This document shows positions 30,662-33,780 of a DNA stretch of 33,780 nucleotides, piece after piece. The stretch's first letter is position 1; every line of letters begins with the position of its first letter. The notes beneath the pieces are model-generated. The model was not told the origin of the DNA. It saw only the letters and a program-made list of their open reading frames with translations, and searched no databases. The position numbers and the translations under genes are program-made. Source of the DNA: Sulfitobacter sp. (GTDB lineage: Bacteria > Pseudomonadota > Alphaproteobacteria > Rhodobacterales > Rhodobacteraceae); the NCBI GenBank assembly GCA_024636405.1, contig JAGXHC010000092.1, positions 1 through 33,780 on the forward strand, given 5' to 3'.

Positions 30662-31887
30662 GCAGAACGGTATTGCTGGTCGATGATGATGCCCCTGTGC
30701 GCGAAGCGCTCAGCCAGACGCTTGAGCTGGCGGATGTGGGTGTGATCGCGGCGGGCTCCTTTGTTGCGGCCAAAGACAAGATTACGGCAGGATTTGAGGG
30801 GATCATCCTGTCCGACATGCGGATGCCGGGGCGCGACGGGTTCCACCTTTTGGAATATGCCCGCGAGCAAGACCCTGACTTGCCGGTGATTTTACTGACC
30901 GGCGAGGGGGACATCCCGATGGCCGTGCGCGCGATGGAAGCCGGGGCCTTTGATTTCCTTGAAAAACCTTGCGCGCCGGCGTCGCTTTTGGCGGTGATCG
31001 AGCGGGCGTTGAAAACCCGTGCGCTGGTCCTGGAAAACCGGCGGCTGTTGCAGATGGTTGAAAAAGGCGATCCTGCTGCGCGGCTTATTTTTGGTACGTC
31101 CGACCTTGCCGAAGCCTTGCGCGCCAAAGTCCGCCGTGCTGCGCGTACCGATGCAGAGGTCTTGGTGACAGGGCCGTATGGGTCGGGCATCTCGAAGGTC
31201 GCAGAGGTGATCCATCTGTCGTCGCAACGGTCAAAATCACCTTTTGTGAAGCGTGCAGGCGAAGGCCTGAGCGCGAGCGAACTGGCGGACGCTTTGTTGG
31301 CCGCTGCGGGGGGAAGCCTGTTTCTGGACGAGGTCACACATCTGCCTGCACAAACCCAACTGAGCCTGATTGAAGCGATGGAAAACGCGCCTGCGGTACG
31401 GCTGATTGCGGGCAGCACGCAAGATTTGTCGGCCATGGTCGGCGAGGGGCGGTTTCATGCGGATCTCTACTACCGTCTTGAGGTGAGGCCGGTGCGCATT
31501 CCGTCGCTTGCCGAGCGGCCCGAGGACATCGCGATTTTGTTTCGCCGGTATGTCGATCAGGCCGCCGAGCAATCAGGTCTTGTGGCACCCGATGTTACCC
31601 CGCAAATCATCGCAGGCCTGATCGCGCGGGACTGGCCTGGCAACGCGCGTGCACTGATGTCGGCGGCGATGCGGTTTGTCATGGGCGTGGCCGAGGACGC
31701 AGGGTCCGATGCGCAGCTTGGCCTTGCTGAACAAATGGCGCAGGTCGAACAATCCTTGCTGCGCGCCGCGCTTCGGCGGGCAGGGGGGCAGGCCAGCACC
31801 GCAGCCAAAGCGCTCAGGCTGCCGCGCAAAACCTTCTACGACAAGCTGACCCGCTACGGGATTCGGGCAGAGGATTACCGGGCCTAA
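30658..31887 (+). CDS. dctD: DctD-like response regulator with a degenerate AAA+ domain
   Basis: A 409-residue NtrC-type regulator. The receiver domain is intact: Asp9-11, phospho-Asp53 (ILSDMRMPG), Lys103 (LEKPC). The AAA+ domain is damaged: Walker A reads GPYGSGIS (172-179), with Ile178 where the Lys should be, and the segment with GAFTGA is missing. Walker B is kept (LFLDE, 221-225), as is an Arg in FHADLYYRLEV (Arg273). The C-terminal Fis-type helix-turn-helix (about 372-403) is kept (GGQASTAAKALRLPRKTFYDKL). R. capsulatus NtrC likewise lacks GAFTGA and works with sigma-70, so this one may too. Co-translated with the sensor kinase; likely activates dctP. Confidence 0.9.
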   Translation: MSRTVLLVDDDAPVREALSQTLELADVGVIAAGSFVAAKDKITAGFEGIILSDMRMPGRDGFHLLEYAREQDPDLPVILLTGEGDIPMAVRAMEAGAFDFLEKPCAPASLLAVIERALKTRALVLENRRLLQMVEKGDPAARLIFGTSDLAEALRAKVRRAARTDAEVLVTGPYGSGISKVAEVIHLSSQRSKSPFVKRAGEGLSASELADALLAAAGGSLFLDEVTHLPAQTQLSLIEAMENAPAVRLIAGSTQDLSAMVGEGRFHADLYYRLEVRPVRIPSLAERPEDIAILFRRYVDQAAEQSGLVAPDVTPQIIAGLIARDWPGNARALMSAAMRFVMGVAEDAGSDAQLGLAEQMAQVEQSLLRAALRRAGGQASTAAKALRLPRKTFYDKLTRYGIRAEDYRA

Positions 31888-31891
31888 GCCC

Positions 31892-31909
31892 TGTGCGGAT
31901 TCCTGCACG
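31892..31909. promoter_or_regulatory. Regulator-binding palindrome 1 upstream of dctP
   Basis: TGTGCGGATTCCTGCACG has half-sites TGTGCGG and CTGCACG separated by ATTC. It begins five bases after the dctD stop. Its centre lies 32 bp from that of the next palindrome, about three helical turns. Confidence 0.55.
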
Positions 31910-31923
31910 GGGCAGGGGGTGTC

Positions 31924-31941
31924 TGTGCGGTTTTCCGCACA
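31924..31941. promoter_or_regulatory. Regulator-binding palindrome 2 upstream of dctP
   Basis: TGTGCGGTTTTCCGCACA is a perfect 7-4-7 palindrome, sharing seven-base half-sites with the one at 31892-31909. Paired palindromes on one helix face are typical upstream activator sites for DctD/NtrC-type regulators. Confidence 0.6.
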
Positions 31942-32135
31942 ATCCGTGGGGCCTTGCATACGCCGCCATCGGCGATAATCCGCTAACATACCGCAGACAA
32001 AGCGCTTTCTTGCACAAGGCGTCTGACCTTGTCACAGGCTTGTGAGATCGGCAATTAAACGTTCTACTGCGCCAATCGCAGTCGGAATTCCGATTGCCGA
32101 GACCTTAATATCAGATCTCTGGGAGGAGACACCAC

Positions 32136-33137
32136 ATGAAATTCCTGACAACAGCAGCCGTTGCGCTGACCCTTTCCGTGAGCGCGGGTGCCGTATCGGC
32201 AGCCTGCGACGATGGCGAAATCTTGATCAAGTTCAGCCACGTCACAAACACCGACAAGCACCCTAAAGGCATTGCTGCAACCCTGCTGGCCGAGCGTGTG
32301 AACGAAGAGATGAACGGCAAAGCCTGCATGGAAGTCTTCCCGAACTCGACATTGTACAACGATGACCAGGTTCTTGAAGCGATGCTGCAAGGCGATGTTC
32401 AGCTGGCCGCGCCTTCGCTGTCCAAGTTCGAGCAGTTCACCAAACAGTTCCGCATTTTCGATCTGCCCTTCATGTTCAAGAACATTGAAGCCGTCGATGA
32501 GTTCCAGAACTCCGAAACTGGTCAGGCGATGAAAGCTTCGATGGAACGTCGCGGCCTGTCGGGCCTGCAGTTCTGGCACAACGGCATGAAGCAGATGTCT
32601 GCCAACAAACCATTAAACGTGCCTGCAGACGCAAACGGTCTGAAGTTCCGCGTCCAGGCGTCTGACGTGATCAAGGCGCAGATGGAAGCCATCGGTGTAT
32701 CCCCACAGCCAATGGCGTTTTCCGAAGTCTACGGCGCGCTGCAAACCGGCGTTGTCGACGGTCAGGAAAACACATGGTCCAACATCTATGGCCAGAAGTT
32801 CTTTGAAGTGCAGGACGGCATCACCGAAACCAACCACGGTGTGCTTGACTATATGGTCGTGACATCCACGGATTGGTGGAATGGTCTGCCAGAAGATGTT
32901 CGCACACAACTGGCGACTATTTTGGAAGAAGTCACAACCTCACGCAACGCAGCGGTTGGCGAAGTTGACGCCGAAGCGCGCCAGGCAATTCTGGATGCCG
33001 GCTCCCCCATCATCGAGCTTGACGCAGATGGACGTCAGGTCTGGGTTGATGCGATGTTGCCTGTCTGGGCCGAGTTCACGGCAGATGTCGGCCAGGAAAA
33101 CATTGACGCAGCGCAAGCGATCAACGCCAAGCACTAA
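32136..33137 (+). CDS. dctP: TRAP transporter substrate-binding protein DctP
   Basis: Periplasmic solute-binding protein of a TRAP transporter that captures C4-dicarboxylates (malate, succinate, fumarate) and hands them to the membrane subunits; 333 residues. The signal peptide is at residues 1-22 (MKFLTTAAVALTLSVSAGAV, then SA before ACDDG). Family motifs are IKFSHVTNTDKHPKGIAA, LPFMFKN, the Arg that binds the carboxylate in GLKFRVQAS, and QTGVVDGQENTWSNIY. GGGAGGAG is at optimal distance from the ATG. It follows the regulator pair by 248 bases that contain two palindromes, and is followed by dctQ. Confidence 0.95.
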   Translation: MKFLTTAAVALTLSVSAGAVSAACDDGEILIKFSHVTNTDKHPKGIAATLLAERVNEEMNGKACMEVFPNSTLYNDDQVLEAMLQGDVQLAAPSLSKFEQFTKQFRIFDLPFMFKNIEAVDEFQNSETGQAMKASMERRGLSGLQFWHNGMKQMSANKPLNVPADANGLKFRVQASDVIKAQMEAIGVSPQPMAFSEVYGALQTGVVDGQENTWSNIYGQKFFEVQDGITETNHGVLDYMVVTSTDWWNGLPEDVRTQLATILEEVTTSRNAAVGEVDAEARQAILDAGSPIIELDADGRQVWVDAMLPVWAEFTADVGQENIDAAQAINAKH

Positions 33138-33149
33138 GTCGATCTAATT

Positions 33150-33183
33150 GATGTCCCGTCCCCTTAAGGGCGGGGCATCTTTT
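33150..33183 (+). terminator. Intercistronic hairpin between dctP and dctQ, likely partial terminator
   Basis: GATGTCCCGTCC pairs with GGGCGGGGCATC (with G-T pairs), and four T follow. Such structures are common after solute-binding protein genes. They allow extra dctP mRNA over the permease genes. Confidence 0.7.
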
Positions 33184-33245
33184 CATTTGGCAGACGGATT
33201 GCTCCGTGCACATGCCAATTTTTCTGCATTCAAGCGGAGTTTTCC

Positions 33246-33780
33246 ATGTCATCTGGATATCAGCCTAATTCGGCCTTGGGCCGCATCGTTCACGAGTTCG
33301 AGGAAACGGCGATTGCCGTGATCCTTGGCTTGATGACCCTCATTACATTTATCAACGTGCTGTTGCGCTATGGCTTTAACACCGGCCTGATCTGGGGCCT
33401 TGAAGCGGTCACCTTTCTGTTTGCGTGGTTGGTCCTGTTCGGCATGAGCTATGCCGTTAAAATAACTGCGCATCTTGGGGTTGATGCGGTGGTCAACCTG
33501 TTCGCGTTGCCAACGCGACGTAAATTAGCCCTGTTCGCCGCGGCCGTTTGCATTTTATATGCCGCGCTTTTGATGAAGGGCGCATGGGATTACTGGGCAC
33601 CTTTTGCGGGCCTCGATGCGACCACGGGGCGGTGGTTTCCAACCGGCTTTGCAGACAGCCGCGATCAGGCATGGTACGCCACGGTCGACATGCCAATGCC
33701 CCAGTGGCTGACGTTTATCGAGCCGATCATGAACGAAGGTGAAGCTTACGAAAAACTGCCGCGCTTTATTCCCTATGCAA
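33246..33780 (+). CDS. dctQ: TRAP transporter small permease DctQ, 5' part
   Basis: Small membrane subunit of the TRAP transporter; about 178 N-terminal residues, running off the right edge. Membrane segments are seen at about residues 23-42 (AIAVILGLMTLITFINVLLR), 50-72 (WGLEAVTFLFAWLVLFGMSYAV) and 95-112 (LALFAAAVCILYAALLMKG). The family Arg/Asn region FINVLLRYGFNTGL and the conserved HLGVDAVV are present. GGAG lies six bases before the ATG at 33246. The large permease dctM is expected next, outside the window. Specificity is inferred from the neighbouring dctB, dctD and dctP. Confidence 0.9.
   Translation, partial: MSSGYQPNSALGRIVHEFEETAIAVILGLMTLITFINVLLRYGFNTGLIWGLEAVTFLFAWLVLFGMSYAVKITAHLGVDAVVNLFALPTRRKLALFAAAVCILYAALLMKGAWDYWAPFAGLDATTGRWFPTGFADSRDQAWYATVDMPMPQWLTFIEPIMNEGEAYEKLPRFIPYA

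Noticed and set aside
31954..31979. TTGCAT/GATAAT as a sigma-70 promoter for dctP
   Set aside because: The spacer is about 14 bases, too short for a usable promoter, so it was not listed.
31888..32135. Sigma-54 -24/-12 promoter before dctP
   Set aside because: No GG-N10-GC element in a convincing context was found. TGGGG followed by TTGCA near 31947-31957 has the wrong spacing.

Overview
The window looks like a chromosomal segment of a marine alphaproteobacterium of the Roseobacter group (Rhodobacteraceae/Rhodobacterales). The support is gene content and order rather than any marker RNA: a form II CO-dehydrogenase-like cluster in S-L-M order, the sulfate assimilation block cysG-DUF2849-cysI-cysH-DUF934, a bolA-small protein-grxD operon, two gap paralogs with a small protein gene between them, and a dct TRAP locus. 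The DNA is moderately GC-rich, and several long antisense reading frames are typical shadows of such genes. No rRNA, tRNA, CRISPR array, insertion sequence or prophage was recognised. No gene-free stretch exceeds 300 bases; the longest are 31888-32135, 10731-10970 and 8595-8830, each about 240 bases.

Layout. 1-1766: 5' part of mmsA (minus), divergent from a LysR-type regulator. 1828-2847: a CBS-pair protein and coaD. 2852-8594: central carbon metabolism on the minus strand (gap, a 47-residue membrane microprotein, a second gap, and transketolase), with a DUF808 membrane protein on the plus strand. TTAGCG-type palindromes cluster at the gap promoters. 8831-9723: a coiled-coil protein translationally coupled to zapA. 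9810-10730: a Ca2+/Na+ antiporter. 10971-11816: the bolA-membrane protein-grxD operon. 11951-17955: a molybdenum hydroxylase locus with an XdhC-type maturation factor, a stand-alone MoeA-like molybdopterin-binding protein, then coxS, coxL and coxM. 18112-21531: two Ala-rich, low-complexity envelope proteins flanking infC, which appears to start at ATC. 21613-27057: the sulfate assimilation block (minus) with ferredoxin-NADP reductase behind it and a divergent Lrp/AsnC regulator in front. 27666-28847: a cytochrome P450. 28907-33780: a DctB/DctD-type two-component system followed by dctP and the start of dctQ.

How the genes work together. CysG makes siroheme, the cofactor of sulfite reductase CysI. 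CysH makes the sulfite that CysI reduces, and Fpr could reduce the ferredoxin that drives CysI, since no CysJ is present. XdhC and the MoeA-like protein would service the Mo cofactor of CoxL. DctB/DctD would sense C4-dicarboxylates and switch on the TRAP transporter. The two gap genes differ at the residue that usually sets NAD versus NADP use. The most unusual items are the DctD-like regulator, which has lost the Walker A lysine and the GAFTGA loop yet sits next to two palindromes spaced 32 bp apart, the ATC start of infC, the gap-locus palindromes and microprotein, and a dispersed repeat lying just upstream of two unrelated start codons.
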